From JACVRW01 sp963835705 (GTDB lineage Bacteria; Actinomycetota; Thermoleophilia; Solirubrobacterales; Thermoleophilaceae), in NCBI GenBank assembly GCA_963835705.1, contig CAWIGR010000020.1, positions 149,970 through 213,969 of the forward strand: a stretch of DNA of 64,000 bases, given 5' to 3'. Position 1 is the first letter of the stretch. Each line of letters starts with the position of its first letter. The notes below the pieces were generated by a model that did no database searches, had not been told where the DNA came from, and saw nothing but the letters and a program-made list of their open reading frames with translations. Positions 35,206-43,720 of the stretch are shown one piece after another. Position numbers and translations under genes: made by a program.

Positions 35206-35566
35206 ATGAGTAGCGCCAAAGCCGCCAGGACGGCGGCGATCAACGGCGCGGACGCCGGCGCCGCCCTCCACGAGCGACTACACCGACACCGCGGGCAACG
35301 TCCTCACGGTCCGCGACGAACTGAGCGCCGGAACGCTGAGCAAGCTCGATGCGCTCGACGCAGCGCCGGTCTCAGCGGACGACCGCTGGCAGCGCCGCAC
35401 CGAGTTCCTGTTCGAGCGCCTGGCGGTGCGCTGGGAGATCAGCGGCCTGCCGCTCGAAAGCCAGCGAGAGCTGCTCGGCCGCTATCGCCTCGCGAGCGCC
35501 GACGAGCGGCGATGGGTGCGCAAGGTGCTCGACGAGCATCTGCGCACCCATATCGCCCGGTCTTAG
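35206..35566 (+). pseudogene. Phage tail-component-like gene with a frameshift
   Basis: ATG 35206 (after GAAAGGAACG RBS) starts MSSAKAARTAAINGADAG; from ~35260 the conserved part continues one base out of frame as TSDYTDTAGNVLTVRDELSA then DDRWQRRTEFLFERLAVRWE then GLPLESQRELLGRYRLASAD to TAG 35564-35566. The pattern (DYTDxAGNxLTxRDxLS, WQRxxExLFExLxVxWEI, RRWVRxVLDEHL) resembles small tail-assembly proteins of actinobacterial phages. Start and body need one extra or missing base between 35240 and 35275 to join. The stop codon overlaps that of the convergent gene. Confidence 0.5.
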
Positions 35567-36483
35567 CGCAGCTTGACCCGGAAGCCGACCCGGCCGCCTT
35601 TGCCGCGCGTGAAGGTCGCGGTCTTCGCGTTCACTACCCACGGCGAGGGCAGGTCCCCATTCGGGTCATCGAGGAAGCTCGCGAACAGCGTCGTCGAGCG
35701 CAGGCAGCTGAGACCGCCCCGCACCCAGACGTTGTAGGTGCCCTTCGGCAGTTTGAGCTTGCCGATCGTGCCGTTGTGCAGGACGCGGAACGTCGGGCAG
35801 GGGATCTCGCCGCGGATCGGGTAGCGCCCCTGCCTGGTGCCCCCGTCCGGAACGTACGGCTTGATGCGGAATCCGACCTGCGTGTTCCCCTTGAAGAAGC
35901 TACCCGTTGCCGGATCGATGAACCAGGGTTGCGGCAGGACGCCGTCCCAGTCCTGCAGGAAGCCGGCGAACAGCGAGGATGCCTTCGAGCAGCTGGGCCC
36001 GCTGTAGCCCACCCGAGTGATCCGGTAGCGGCCCCTCGGGATCGAGAAGTCGCCAATGTGGTCGTTGTGGAGGACCGTGAAGTATCCCGGGCACACGCGT
36101 CTGGACGGCGGGTGCGGTGGGTTGGGCGGCGTCGGCGGAGTCGGGCCGGCGGGCGTCACCCGGAAGCCGGTCGAGCTGCCGCGCCCCGACCTGAAGGTCC
36201 GCGTGGACCGGCTGGCTACCCAGGGCTTGGGCAGTTTGCCGTTGAAGTCCTGCAGGAACTGCGTGAAGAGGTGGGACGCCTCCGTGCAGCCCATCGTCTG
36301 GGTGTCCAGCACGGTGATTACGTAGGGATCGGCCGGCAGCTGCATGCTCCCGATGCGGTCGTTGTGGAGCACCTCGAACGTGCCGGGACAGGTGGCCTCG
36401 TCGGCCGAGGCGGAGGGGGCGAACGCAATGGCCATCGCCGTCATGACCGCGAGCCCCGAGAGAGTCCTTCTCGTTCGTGTCAT
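35563..36483 (-). CDS. Secreted protein of three tandem ~80-residue repeats
   Basis: ATG 36483; 306 residues. A Sec signal is clear (MTRTRRTLSGLAVMTAMAIA, cleavage near SASADEA). The mature part is three copies of one domain at ~32-109, 131-208 and 229-304, spaced about 98 residues by Pro- or Gly-rich linkers. The consensus is CPxxFxVLHNxxIGxxxxPxG, then Y.IT/V, one Cys, SxLFxxFLxDxxGxLPxPW, TxxFxxG, GFRV/I. Two Cys per copy suggest a disulphide in each. I do not recognise the domain. Charge and repeats suggest an extracellular binding protein. It stands alone, with a long non-coding upstream region. Confidence 0.75.
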   Translation of the reverse strand: MTRTRRTLSGLAVMTAMAIAFAPSASADEATCPGTFEVLHNDRIGSMQLPADPYVITVLDTQTMGCTEASHLFTQFLQDFNGKLPKPWVASRSTRTFRSGRGSSTGFRVTPAGPTPPTPPNPPHPPSRRVCPGYFTVLHNDHIGDFSIPRGRYRITRVGYSGPSCSKASSLFAGFLQDWDGVLPQPWFIDPATGSFFKGNTQVGFRIKPYVPDGGTRQGRYPIRGEIPCPTFRVLHNGTIGKLKLPKGTYNVWVRGGLSCLRSTTLFASFLDDPNGDLPSPWVVNAKTATFTRGKGGRVGFRVKLR

Positions 36484-36670
36484 GGGCGAATGCTATGCGC
36501 GGGCAAGGGCCAGCGCTAGGGCCTAAACCAGCAGGTGCCCCAGCCCGGCAGCGCCGCATGGTGTGGTAACTCGGACGGGGTTTGCGCCGACTATCGCTTC
36601 CGCCTGCTCGAAACCAGGCGTCCGTCTGCGCGGGTCCCGATGCCGCGCGGCCGCCGCCCATCAGGCGGCT
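36484..36670. other. Intergenic, no gene seen
   Basis: No coding signal. The promoter of the three-repeat protein should lie here on the minus strand but no clear -10/-35 pair stands out. Confidence 0.3.
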
Positions 36671-36862
36671 GGGTCTCCGAACCCCTCCCGGGCCTTCCCT
36701 CGGCCTTCGTTGCTCTCCCGAAGCCGGAGGCAGGCATGCGTGATTCACGGGCGTCGGAGCGGCTTTCGTGATCCGCGTCATTTACTTGCTCAGCGCGATT
36801 TCGGCGCGGGTGTCCGGTCGGCGGCCCGATTCGTCCCTTCGAGCGATGCTCGGGTCGAGCAC
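36671..36862 (+). repeat. Dispersed repeat, copy B (extended)
   Basis: 36671-36836 aligns to copy A at 32174-32338; the last 37 bases also align to copy C at 29807-29845 (CCCGATTCGTCCCTTCGAGC). At the place where copy A has an intact T arm, copy B has a degenerate version. It is intergenic. Confidence 0.55.
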
Positions 36863-37322
36863 GCGCCGGGGGGGTGCGACGGTCACCGCTGGTTCTCCAC
36901 AGATGGAGGAGCAACACTTGAGCGGATCGCCCGCCAGCGGACGCCTGGATTTCGTCCAACTCGACAGCGGGTCTGTCGGAGCGCCGCTATCGCTTCCGCC
37001 TCGATGCGATAGCCCAGGCGGCACTCGGTGAGACCGCTCCTCGTCGCGCAAAGCACAACTCCGCGCCCAGGGCGCTGGAGTGCTCCTGGCAGGCGAAAGG
37101 AGCAGCGCGCCGGCGGCCCGCGCTCTGGTCCGATCAGAGGGGCTGCATCTGGAGTTTGAGCCCTACTCGTATGGCCCGCCCGGGGCTCCGCTGCGACCCA
37201 GGGATATTGCCGGACCGTCGTGTGGGCCACGAGTCTTCCGCTAGCCCACCCGAACTCGGCTGAGCTTGTTCGTCTGACGGCGAAGGCGTACGGTAGGCCG
37301 AGCTACCTCAAGGGGGCCGAAG
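36863..37322. other. Intergenic, repeat motif only
   Basis: Holds one CGCGCAAAGC motif at 37045-37054 and no supported gene. Confidence 0.35.
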
Positions 37323-37502
37323 ATGGCTGGCTTCATGCGACGGTTTGCCGAGCGGCGGGCGCGGCGGCGGACGATGAGGGACGAGCGGCGGGCCCGTCAG
37401 CTGGCTGATCCGCGAGCTGCTCATAAGACCACTGCGCAGGCTCGCAAGGACATGGAGACGAAGGCCTGGGAACAGGGTCCTGGGTCTGGAACGGACTCCT
37501 GA
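37323..37502 (+). CDS. Small basic protein, 59 aa
   Basis: ATG 37323 has AAGGGGG upstream as a possible RBS. The frame gives MAGFMRRFAERRARRRTMRD, ERRARQLADPRAAHKT, then ARKDMETKAWEQ, ending with TGA 37500-37502. It is strongly helical and Arg/Lys-rich. Small basic proteins of this kind occur in related genomes, but I cannot name a family. It is below normal gene-caller length; translation is plausible, not proven. Confidence 0.4.
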   Translation: MAGFMRRFAERRARRRTMRDERRARQLADPRAAHKTTAQARKDMETKAWEQGPGSGTDS

Positions 37503-38014
37503 AGGACGCATCCGGACGGAGCCAACGCGCATGGTGTTGGCTCGTCGCTTTCCTGCCGCGCGGCCCGAGGAGCGGATGCTGCCAGCGGTCCAATGCAGGA
37601 CACGATCGCGCGCACCGCCGCTCCTGCTTGGAGGCAGGAGCGGCACTGCCGCAGCCAGGCGATAGCGATAGCGCGGCCGGCGGCAGGTCGGCGGTGATAG
37701 CGGCTGCTCAGATGCATGGATAGGAACAGCCAGCTCGTGGCCGCTGCTTTCCCCACGGATGCAGGCGACACGGCCTCCGATCGTGCGCCGTCCGGTGCCT
37801 GCTCCTCGTCCGAGGCGAGTCTCAGCCGAGAGTGTCGCAAGCGGGTGAAGCGATGTTGGCTTGGCGCGTCGGGCGTTTCAGCGCGGTAAATACGGCAACT
37901 GCGGTAGGGCGGGGTGGTGGCGAGGTTCGGTGTCCCCGGTTAGGGTGGTCCGTGATCGGGCCTCTCCGCTGGCGGGGAGACCTGTCCTCAACTAGCCCTG
38001 GGAAGGATCCCTAG
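37503..38014. other. Intergenic, no gene seen
   Basis: No supported coding sequence on either strand. A short A+T-rich patch near 37875-37895 (GCGGTAAATACGGCAACTGC) may hold the promoter of the beta-helix gene. Confidence 0.3.
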
Positions 38015-39181
38015 ATGCGACGAGTAGGGCTGGCGCTCTGTCTGCTCGCCTTGGCGCTGGCGTCGGCGGCGGGTGGCGGTGCCTTGGCGCAGACTGCCCC
38101 CCTCGGCTGCGGCGACACCATCACGGCCGACACGACGCTCGATCGCGATCTCACCGGATGTCGTAGCAACGGCCTGGTGATCGATGCGGACAACATCACG
38201 CTCGACCTGAACGGGCACACGATCTCCGGCGACGGCAAGCCGGTGCGCCGCTGCCCGCGACGGCAGCCCTGCGACATCGGGGTCTTCAACGACCGCCACG
38301 GCGGCGTCACGGTGCGCAACGGCTCGCTGAGCGGGTTCGCCGTCGGTGTGCTTGTCGGCGGCGTGCGCGGCAACCGGCTAGTGGAGCTCTCCTCGTCGCG
38401 GAACCAGTTCTTCGGATACGTGATCGCTGATTCCGCGCGAACCGTCATCCGCGACAGCTCGGGCAACGACAACCCGGCTCCCGACGGTGACGGGCTGGGC
38501 GTGTTCGGCTCGCACGACCTCCGGATCGTCGGCAACTCGTTCCGCAGAAACGGGCTCGGCATGCACATCGAGGGCTCCACGGACAACCTGATCACGCGCA
38601 ACGTGGTCGCGCGCAACTCCGACTTCGGCATCTTCCTGGAGGCCGACGGCAACCAGGTGCGCGGCAACCGAAGCATTCGCGACGGCGTTACGGGAATCGT
38701 CGTCGGGCCGGGCAGCCGCAACGTGATCGCCGGCAACCGCGTTGTCGGTGGGGGCGAGGGGATCGCGATCGAGAAGGGTCGCCGCAACGTGGTGGCCCGC
38801 AACGTGGTCGTCGGCGTGCGCCATGACGGCATCCGGCTCGGGATCGACAACCCACCAATCGGGAGCACAAGCACCGTCGTCCGCCGAAACGTCGTGATCG
38901 CCAGCGGTGAAGACGGCTTCTGGGTCGCGGAGAGCGACCGGCGTGCGCTGCTGATCGGCAACGTCGCCCGCCGTTCAGGAGACGATGGCTTCGACATCAA
39001 CAGCTGCTCGGCGCAGCTCAGGCGCAACCGCGCGCTGGGAAGTGCCGGTGAGGCCTTCGAGCTCAGGTGCCGCGCCGATGACTGTCGCGTTGGACGACGC
39101 GCAGGAGCGCCGGGTGAGACTCCTGCTTTGCGGCAGAGGAGCCGTCTTGGTGGCACCGGTTCGAACGCCGCGCGCTGCTGA
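38015..39181 (+). CDS. Secreted right-handed beta-helix (NosD/PbH1-like) protein
   Basis: ATG 38015 gives 388 residues. A Sec signal (RRVGLALCLLALALASAAGG) is followed by GCGDTITADTTLDRDLTGC and LDLNGHTISGDG, the standard entry into a right-handed beta-helix. About eight to nine coils follow, marked by GNSFRRNGLGMHIEG, NLITRNVVARNSDFGIFLEA, NQVRGNRSIRDGVTGIVV and similar N-x-(V/I)-x-x-N turns. Such proteins act as polysaccharide lyases or surface binders; no catalytic pattern is clear. The last 35 residues (after AFELRCRADDC) turn Arg/Gly-rich, which may be the result of a frameshift near the end. Confidence 0.8.
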   Translation: MRRVGLALCLLALALASAAGGGALAQTAPLGCGDTITADTTLDRDLTGCRSNGLVIDADNITLDLNGHTISGDGKPVRRCPRRQPCDIGVFNDRHGGVTVRNGSLSGFAVGVLVGGVRGNRLVELSSSRNQFFGYVIADSARTVIRDSSGNDNPAPDGDGLGVFGSHDLRIVGNSFRRNGLGMHIEGSTDNLITRNVVARNSDFGIFLEADGNQVRGNRSIRDGVTGIVVGPGSRNVIAGNRVVGGGEGIAIEKGRRNVVARNVVVGVRHDGIRLGIDNPPIGSTSTVVRRNVVIASGEDGFWVAESDRRALLIGNVARRSGDDGFDINSCSAQLRRNRALGSAGEAFELRCRADDCRVGRRAGAPGETPALRQRSRLGGTGSNAARC

Positions 39182-39440
39182 GATGGACGATCAGGAGCAG
39201 CGCGGCGCGAGGGCCGCAGCTGCGCAACCGCGCTATCGCAATGAGGCACGCGCGATAGTCCGGCGTATCCGCGATTCGCCGCCGCTTGGTGCCGGAAGCA
39301 GCAGTGGCGCGAGGGCGCCGCTGCGCACCGTCGCCCCTGTTCCGACTCGACCGATCATCGAGCCCGTTGCCACGAGCCCGAGGAGGGGTCATGTCCGGGT
39401 GCTGTTGGACCGCGCTGGTCGGCGTCGGTCGCCGGCGACC
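39182..39440. other. Intergenic with an internal direct repeat
   Basis: GCGCGAGGGCCGCAGCTGCGCA (near 39205) and GCGCGAGGGCGCCGCTGCGCA (near 39310) are near-identical direct repeats about 105 bp apart. No gene is seen; it borders the integrase pseudogene, so a recombination site is possible. Confidence 0.35.
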
Positions 39441-40088
39441 ATGCCGGGATTCCACGCCGGTCGCCCGCCGCGTAACAAGGGGTCTTCGCTATCCGGCCGA
39501 TCCTCCGAAGGTGGAGGAGATCGTCTCGGTCATGCGCGCCGCTGGCGACGATTCCCACGGCCGCCGGCTGCGCGGTCTGATCGTGATCCTGTGGCGCGCA
39601 GGGCTGCGCATCCAGGAAGCGCTCGCCCTCGCCGAGGCTGATCTCGATCGCGGCCGGGGCGCCCAATTGGTCCGGCGTGGCAAGGGTGGCCGGCGCCGCG
39701 AAGTCGGCATGGACGCATGGGGATGGGACGAGCTGCAGCCCTGGCTCGAGCTGCGCCTGCGGATGCCGGTCGGACCGTTGTTCTGCGTCATCAACGGTCG
39801 GACGCGCGGCCGGCACTGGTCAAGCGCCGCCGCCCGCGCGGACCTGCACAGGACCGCCGTCCACGCCGGCGTACGGCGGCGCTTCGCGCCGCACCAACTG
39901 CGCCACGCCCATGCCGTCGCGCTCGCGCGTGAGGGCGTGCCGCTGATCGTCATCCAGCGCCAACTCGGGCACAGCGACCTCGGCATCACGTCCGTTACCT
40001 GCAGGGCATCGACAACGCTGAGATCATCGAGACGGTCCACGCTCGCCGCCAGCCGATGATCCCGGTGAGCACGTCGCTACCGCGCTAG
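39441..40088 (+). pseudogene. Tyrosine recombinase (integrase) with two frameshifts
   Basis: The N-terminus MPGFHAGRPPRNKG (ATG 39441) is in one frame; LRYPADPPKVEEIVSVMRAA through the catalytic core is in the next; the end YLQGIDNAEIIETVHARRQ to TAG 40086-40088 is in a third. Breaks lie near 39482 and 39992. Catalytic residues are present: Arg in LWRAGLRIQEAL, Lys in RRGKGGRRREV, HxxR in PHQLRHAHAV, His in QLGHSDLGITS, and Tyr (YLQG) after the second break. Corrected, it would be ~215 residues, a compact integrase with no N-terminal arm-binding domain. As written it is inactive. Confidence 0.75.
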
Positions 40089-40160
40089 GGGCCGCCGCGG
40101 CGACGCTGCTTCTCGCGCAGGGCGGCATGGCGGCGGCCACTGCCATGTGCGGTCGGGGGG

Positions 40161-40547
40161 TCAGATCGGCTTGCCGTCGACGATCACGTCAACACGCCCG
40201 GGCCAGGGCGCGAGCATCCCCGCGATCGGCGACGCGTCCTCCTCCGACGGCGACTCGTAGACCCAGAAGGCGTCCTTCGTCCCGGGTGCGGAGAAGTAGG
40301 TCGCATCGCCCTTGAACGGGCAATGCGACGTGGTCTCGCTCGGCGCGAGGAGGTCCATCCGCACGTCGTCGCGCGGGAGATAGAACCGAGCCGGCAGACC
40401 GGTCTCCTCCAGCGCCACCGCCCGGTTGCAGGCGGCGAGGACCCGGCCGTCTTGCTCCACCCGCACGAGCCCGGTGAATGGGCGGGTCGCGATGCGATGC
40501 GCACCCACGGCATGGGCGGCCTTCTTGAGCTTGTCCGATACAGCCAT
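40161..40547 (-). CDS. DUF427 family protein
   Basis: ATG 40547 gives 128 residues. DUF427 hallmarks are VRVEQDGRVLAACNRAVALE, ARFYLPRDDVRMDLL, HCPFKGDATYFSA and the YESP block near the end. The compact beta fold has no assigned activity that I know of. Homologs are usually 90-130 residues, so it is full length. The neighbours are unrelated. The start is supported by absence of earlier in-frame family sequence. Confidence 0.85.
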   Translation of the reverse strand: MAVSDKLKKAAHAVGAHRIATRPFTGLVRVEQDGRVLAACNRAVALEETGLPARFYLPRDDVRMDLLAPSETTSHCPFKGDATYFSAPGTKDAFWVYESPSEEDASPIAGMLAPWPGRVDVIVDGKPI

Positions 40548-40761
40548 GCCGTCAATATGCCCGCAGCCCCGCCGCGGCAGGCATCCCGACCGCTGAGCCG
40601 GCTGGTCCTTGCGTTGCCGCCGGTCGAAACCGAGGTCGATCACACGCTTGCGAAGTGTCCGCCGCGCAACCCGCCGCGCGGCCTCCTCTTGCATATCGCG
40701 CAAAGCACTAATCTGCCCGACGCTCGGCGCGGGGTCAGCCGCACGTGAAGGGCAACGGTGG

Positions 40762-41484
40762 TTACTCTCGTCCGGCGTCGATGCGCATGCTCGGCCAGTG
40801 AAGAAAGTCGATCAAGGCCTTCGCGGCTTCGATCGAGGCCTCGGCGTCTTGTCGGGTGACTCGCGCGCCAGCATGGACGATCCGATGGCGGCGCTGCACG
40901 TGTGCCTGATACTCGCGCCACCACTCTGTGTCCTGTGGTGGGGTGTAACCCGTTAATTCGTGGAAGACGCAGCGAACCTCTTCGTTATCAAGATTCGTGC
41001 CGGGAAGCCGCGTCACTGACTCAATGGCGGCATCGCCGAGCTGGGCTGCGCTGCGCTCGAGGACGTCGCGCACATAGACTTCGCAGGCGGTCTGGGCGAG
41101 CACCACGACCCATTCGTAATGCGATTCCGATCTCAAGACTCGCGTTGCCTCCCTGATGAGCGTCACGTCGAGCCGATGCTTACGAGCTCCTCCTCTTGCG
41201 TTTCCTGATGGCCGTTCGAGCGAGACCACTCGTGCCGGCTGAGGGTCGAGACCGGCGACGCGCCTGAGGCGCTGGTAGATGTCGAGCGCCGCCTCGCGAG
41301 CACGGGCCTCGTCTTCCTCGCGCGAGAAGAGCACGAGCTCCTTCAACTCGGACTTCGGCGAGACGACCAGCGAGGCACCGTGCTCCACGATCCCCGGTGC
41401 GGCCTTGAGCAGATCTGCGCCCTCCTCGGCGGACACGCTCAGGTGCACATGCCACCGCTCGGTCGGATTTGGTGTGTCGGCCAT
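40762..41484 (-). CDS. HEPN-domain protein with an Rx4H motif
   Basis: ATG 41484 gives 240 residues. Residues 1-80 are a mixed alpha/beta domain (WHVHLSVSAEEGADLL). Residues ~105-230 are helical: VLRSESHYEWVVVLAQTACE, a long linker, then REYQAHVQRRHRIVHAGARV with R199-x4-H204, followed by a final helix DAEASIEAAKALIDFLHW. This is the HEPN arrangement, in which Rx4-6H is the RNase active site of toxins and defence proteins. It diverges from a PD-(D/E)XK-like nuclease 120 bp away, suggesting a two-gene defence or conflict unit. Identification rests on motif, not on a close homolog. Confidence 0.6.
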   Translation of the reverse strand: MADTPNPTERWHVHLSVSAEEGADLLKAAPGIVEHGASLVVSPKSELKELVLFSREEDEARAREAALDIYQRLRRVAGLDPQPARVVSLERPSGNARGGARKHRLDVTLIREATRVLRSESHYEWVVVLAQTACEVYVRDVLERSAAQLGDAAIESVTRLPGTNLDNEEVRCVFHELTGYTPPQDTEWWREYQAHVQRRHRIVHAGARVTRQDAEASIEAAKALIDFLHWPSMRIDAGRE

Positions 41485-41604
41485 CGGAACCCAGTACTCC
41501 TACACGACGGGCGTGGATAGCCGCCCACCACCGGCGGAATGGTTGCATGCTCCTTATCGCGCAAAGCAGCGCTCGCCAGCGCGTGCATAGTCTGAGTTCA
41601 CGCG

Positions 41605-42270
41605 ATGTCCCAAGTCGAGCCGATCGTCGCCGATGCACTGGACCAGCTCGCCAGGCGTCGCCCGCTCTTTCACAGTGAGGCCGACTTCCAGTTGGCTCTC
41701 GCTTGGGAGCTGCAGACTTCGCATCCAGGTGCCGACCTCCGGCTTGAGAAGCGGGTGATTGACGACCCTCGTGTGGAACTCGACATCCTCTTCGTGTGGG
41801 ATGGGCGCCGATACGGTTTGGAGTTGAAATACCCACGCTCCAGGATTGACGTGGTAGTGGCGGACGAGCGTTTCGTGTTACGGACGGAAGCGCCCGACCT
41901 CGATCGCTATGACGTGCTGCGCGATGTTGCTCGGCTCGAGCGTCTGGTTGCCGAGAACATCGTTGATGAAGGCTGTGCCGTGGTGATCACAAACGTCGCG
42001 GGTCTGTGGCAGCCGGCTGCCCGCCAGCAGCCGGCAAGCTATGACTCTTTTCGACTTCACGAGGGCCGAGAAGTGACCGGCACAGTCGATTGGGACCCAA
42101 CTGCTGGCGAGGGCACAAAGACGGGTCGAGAGCACCCGATCGCGCTGGCTGGGCGTTATCGCTTCGCGTGGCGGGACTTCTCTCGTGCAGCGGGCGTTGA
42201 GGTACGAAGCCTCCTGGTCCCCGTTGAAGCAGTCCCAGGCGAGCCCGGTCCGGTTGATCTTCTCGAGTAG
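41605..42270 (+). CDS. PD-(D/E)XK nuclease-like protein
   Basis: ATG 41605 gives 221 residues. The core is E25 in LFHSEADFQLALAWELQ, D60 in DDPRVELDILFVW and the E73-x-K75 in RYGLELKYPR, the standard order of the PD-(D/E)XK superfamily. The following helices (RYDVLRDVARLERLV) and strand GCAVVITNVAGLW complete an Rossmann-like endonuclease fold. The C-terminal 90 residues end in YRFAWRDFSRA and VRSLLVPV. Likely a DNA endonuclease. It diverges from the HEPN gene, sharing a 120-bp promoter region that contains a CGCGCAAAGC repeat. Confidence 0.65.
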   Translation: MSQVEPIVADALDQLARRRPLFHSEADFQLALAWELQTSHPGADLRLEKRVIDDPRVELDILFVWDGRRYGLELKYPRSRIDVVVADERFVLRTEAPDLDRYDVLRDVARLERLVAENIVDEGCAVVITNVAGLWQPAARQQPASYDSFRLHEGREVTGTVDWDPTAGEGTKTGREHPIALAGRYRFAWRDFSRAAGVEVRSLLVPVEAVPGEPGPVDLLE

Positions 42271-42528
42271 CGGGGGACATCGGGGTCTCAGAAGGCGGGA
42301 GACGCGGTCCGCGCGCTCTCGGTCATCGCGCGAAGCGGAAGCTGAGGTGACTCCCAAATGGGAGATCCGGATAGACCTAGCAGGTCAGGCGCTCTCGGAG
42401 CTGATCGAGGAGCGACGTGGGGTGCGGGAGGAGCGCCGTGGCGGGTAGGCCCAAGGGGCGACTCTGGCGTGAGAGACTCGGCTCGCGCGGCCGGATCGCG
42501 GACCGCGGACGCGACCGAGGGAGGTCAG

Positions 42529-42981
42529 ATGGGAATTGGGGAGCACGGCGAGCCGGCCGAGGTCGAGGAGCTTCGCTCGACGGTCTTCGCGCGGCAGACC
42601 GAGGCCGAGGAGGCGTTCGTGACCGATGGGGATCCCGGGCCCAGGATGGATCTCTGGTCGAAGAAGGACCCGGTGACGCTCTTCGGCGCGATCGGCATGT
42701 CCCAGTCCGGGCGGGACAAGCTGAGCGAGACGTTTACATGGGTCGCGTCGCGGTTCTCCGACGTCAGCGACTTCCACTTCGACGTCGAGGTCGTCGGGGT
42801 GGATGGAGACATGGCCTACACCCTGGGCTTCGAGCGCTTCAACGGATCGATCGCCGGGCGCCCCGTTGAGCCCGTGTTGGTTCGCGTGACTCACATCTAC
42901 CGGCGCGAGGACGGCGCCTGGAAGATCGTCCACCGCCACGCCGATAACCCGGGTCCCGACACCCGCATGGAGAGGCCATGA
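42529..42981 (+). CDS. NTF2-like (SnoaL_3/DUF4440-type) protein
   Basis: ATG 42529 has a strong AGGGAGG RBS; 150 residues. The fold shows an N-terminal helix, DLWSKKDPVTLFGAIGMSQS (the ligand-cone entrance), FSDVSDFHFDVEVVGVDGDM and the end VTHIYRREDGAWKIVHRHAD, typical of the ketosteroid-isomerase-like family. Such proteins often act on or bind small molecules. It overlaps the cupin gene by four bases, so the two are made together. No pathway can be assigned. Confidence 0.85.
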   Translation: MGIGEHGEPAEVEELRSTVFARQTEAEEAFVTDGDPGPRMDLWSKKDPVTLFGAIGMSQSGRDKLSETFTWVASRFSDVSDFHFDVEVVGVDGDMAYTLGFERFNGSIAGRPVEPVLVRVTHIYRREDGAWKIVHRHADNPGPDTRMERP

Positions 42982-43475
42982 GCGGCGACGCCCGACCGAT
43001 CCACGCGGCGCGGGGAGAGGGCGGCTCGCTGCGTAATCCGGTTGCGACGGGGGGGCCGCTCGAGATCAAGGCTCGCGGCGAGGAGACTGGTGGGGCGCTG
43101 ACGGCCTGCGAGAGCGTCACGATGCCCGGGGAGGGTCCGCCCTTTCACAAGCACGCGAACGAGGACGAGGTCATGTACTTCGTCGACGGAGCGTTTCGCC
43201 TACGGATCGAAGATGAGGTCATGGACATGGCGCCGGGCTCGTTCGCGTTCGTCCCGCGGGATACACGCCACAGCTGGCAGAACGTGAGCGAGGGTCAGGC
43301 CCACATGCTCTTCGTCTTCACCCCCGCATCGCCGGGGATGGAGCGATTCTTCGAGCGCTTCGCGGAGGTGGCCGGCGAGGGATCGGCTGTGCGGGAGGCC
43401 TTCGCGGCGCTCGCGGAGGACGCGGGCATGACGGTCCTCGGCCCGCCGCTGGCGCAGTCCCACCCGCTTGCTTGA
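42978..43475 (+). CDS. Cupin-domain protein
   Basis: ATG 42978 overlaps the previous stop (ATGA); 165 residues. The single cupin shows PGEGPPFHKHANEDEVMYFV (motif 1 with His, His, Glu) and APGSFAFVPRDTRHSWQNV (motif 2 with His). Metal ligands are therefore intact. The C-terminal helix after FTPASPGMERFFERFAEV is typical of the quercetinase/AraC-like small cupins. Likely a metal-dependent dioxygenase or isomerase, or a sugar binder, paired with the NTF2 protein. Confidence 0.88.
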   Translation: MSGDARPIHAARGEGGSLRNPVATGGPLEIKARGEETGGALTACESVTMPGEGPPFHKHANEDEVMYFVDGAFRLRIEDEVMDMAPGSFAFVPRDTRHSWQNVSEGQAHMLFVFTPASPGMERFFERFAEVAGEGSAVREAFAALAEDAGMTVLGPPLAQSHPLA

Positions 43476-43720
43476 GCCCGGTCTCGTCGCCCGTGCAACG
43501 CGAGCCGACGACGGACCGGCGGCGGGCGAACGCGAAGCAGCTCCGACAACTGCGGGGCAGGATGCCACTGCTCCTCATCGCGCAAAGCGATAGCGGCTGC
43601 GCCTCTCCTTACCGGCTGCTCTCCTGCCGTGTGAACTGATGGCGGCGCCATCGTCATCCGACGCGGAGCACGATCGCAACGCGGCGGTTACGTCCGCGCC
43701 CATGCGGATCGTCTGAGCCC

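Noticed and set aside
34995..35243. Minus-strand 82-aa frame with VEAAVQALAALCEAHGLG
   Set aside because: Some coding-like periodicity, but no RBS or family; it lies in decayed phage/IS sequence.
42347..42448. Short plus-strand frame VTPKWEIRIDLAGQALSELI before the NTF2 gene
   Set aside because: 33 residues only, no RBS of its own and no match I know; possibly a remnant but not supportable.
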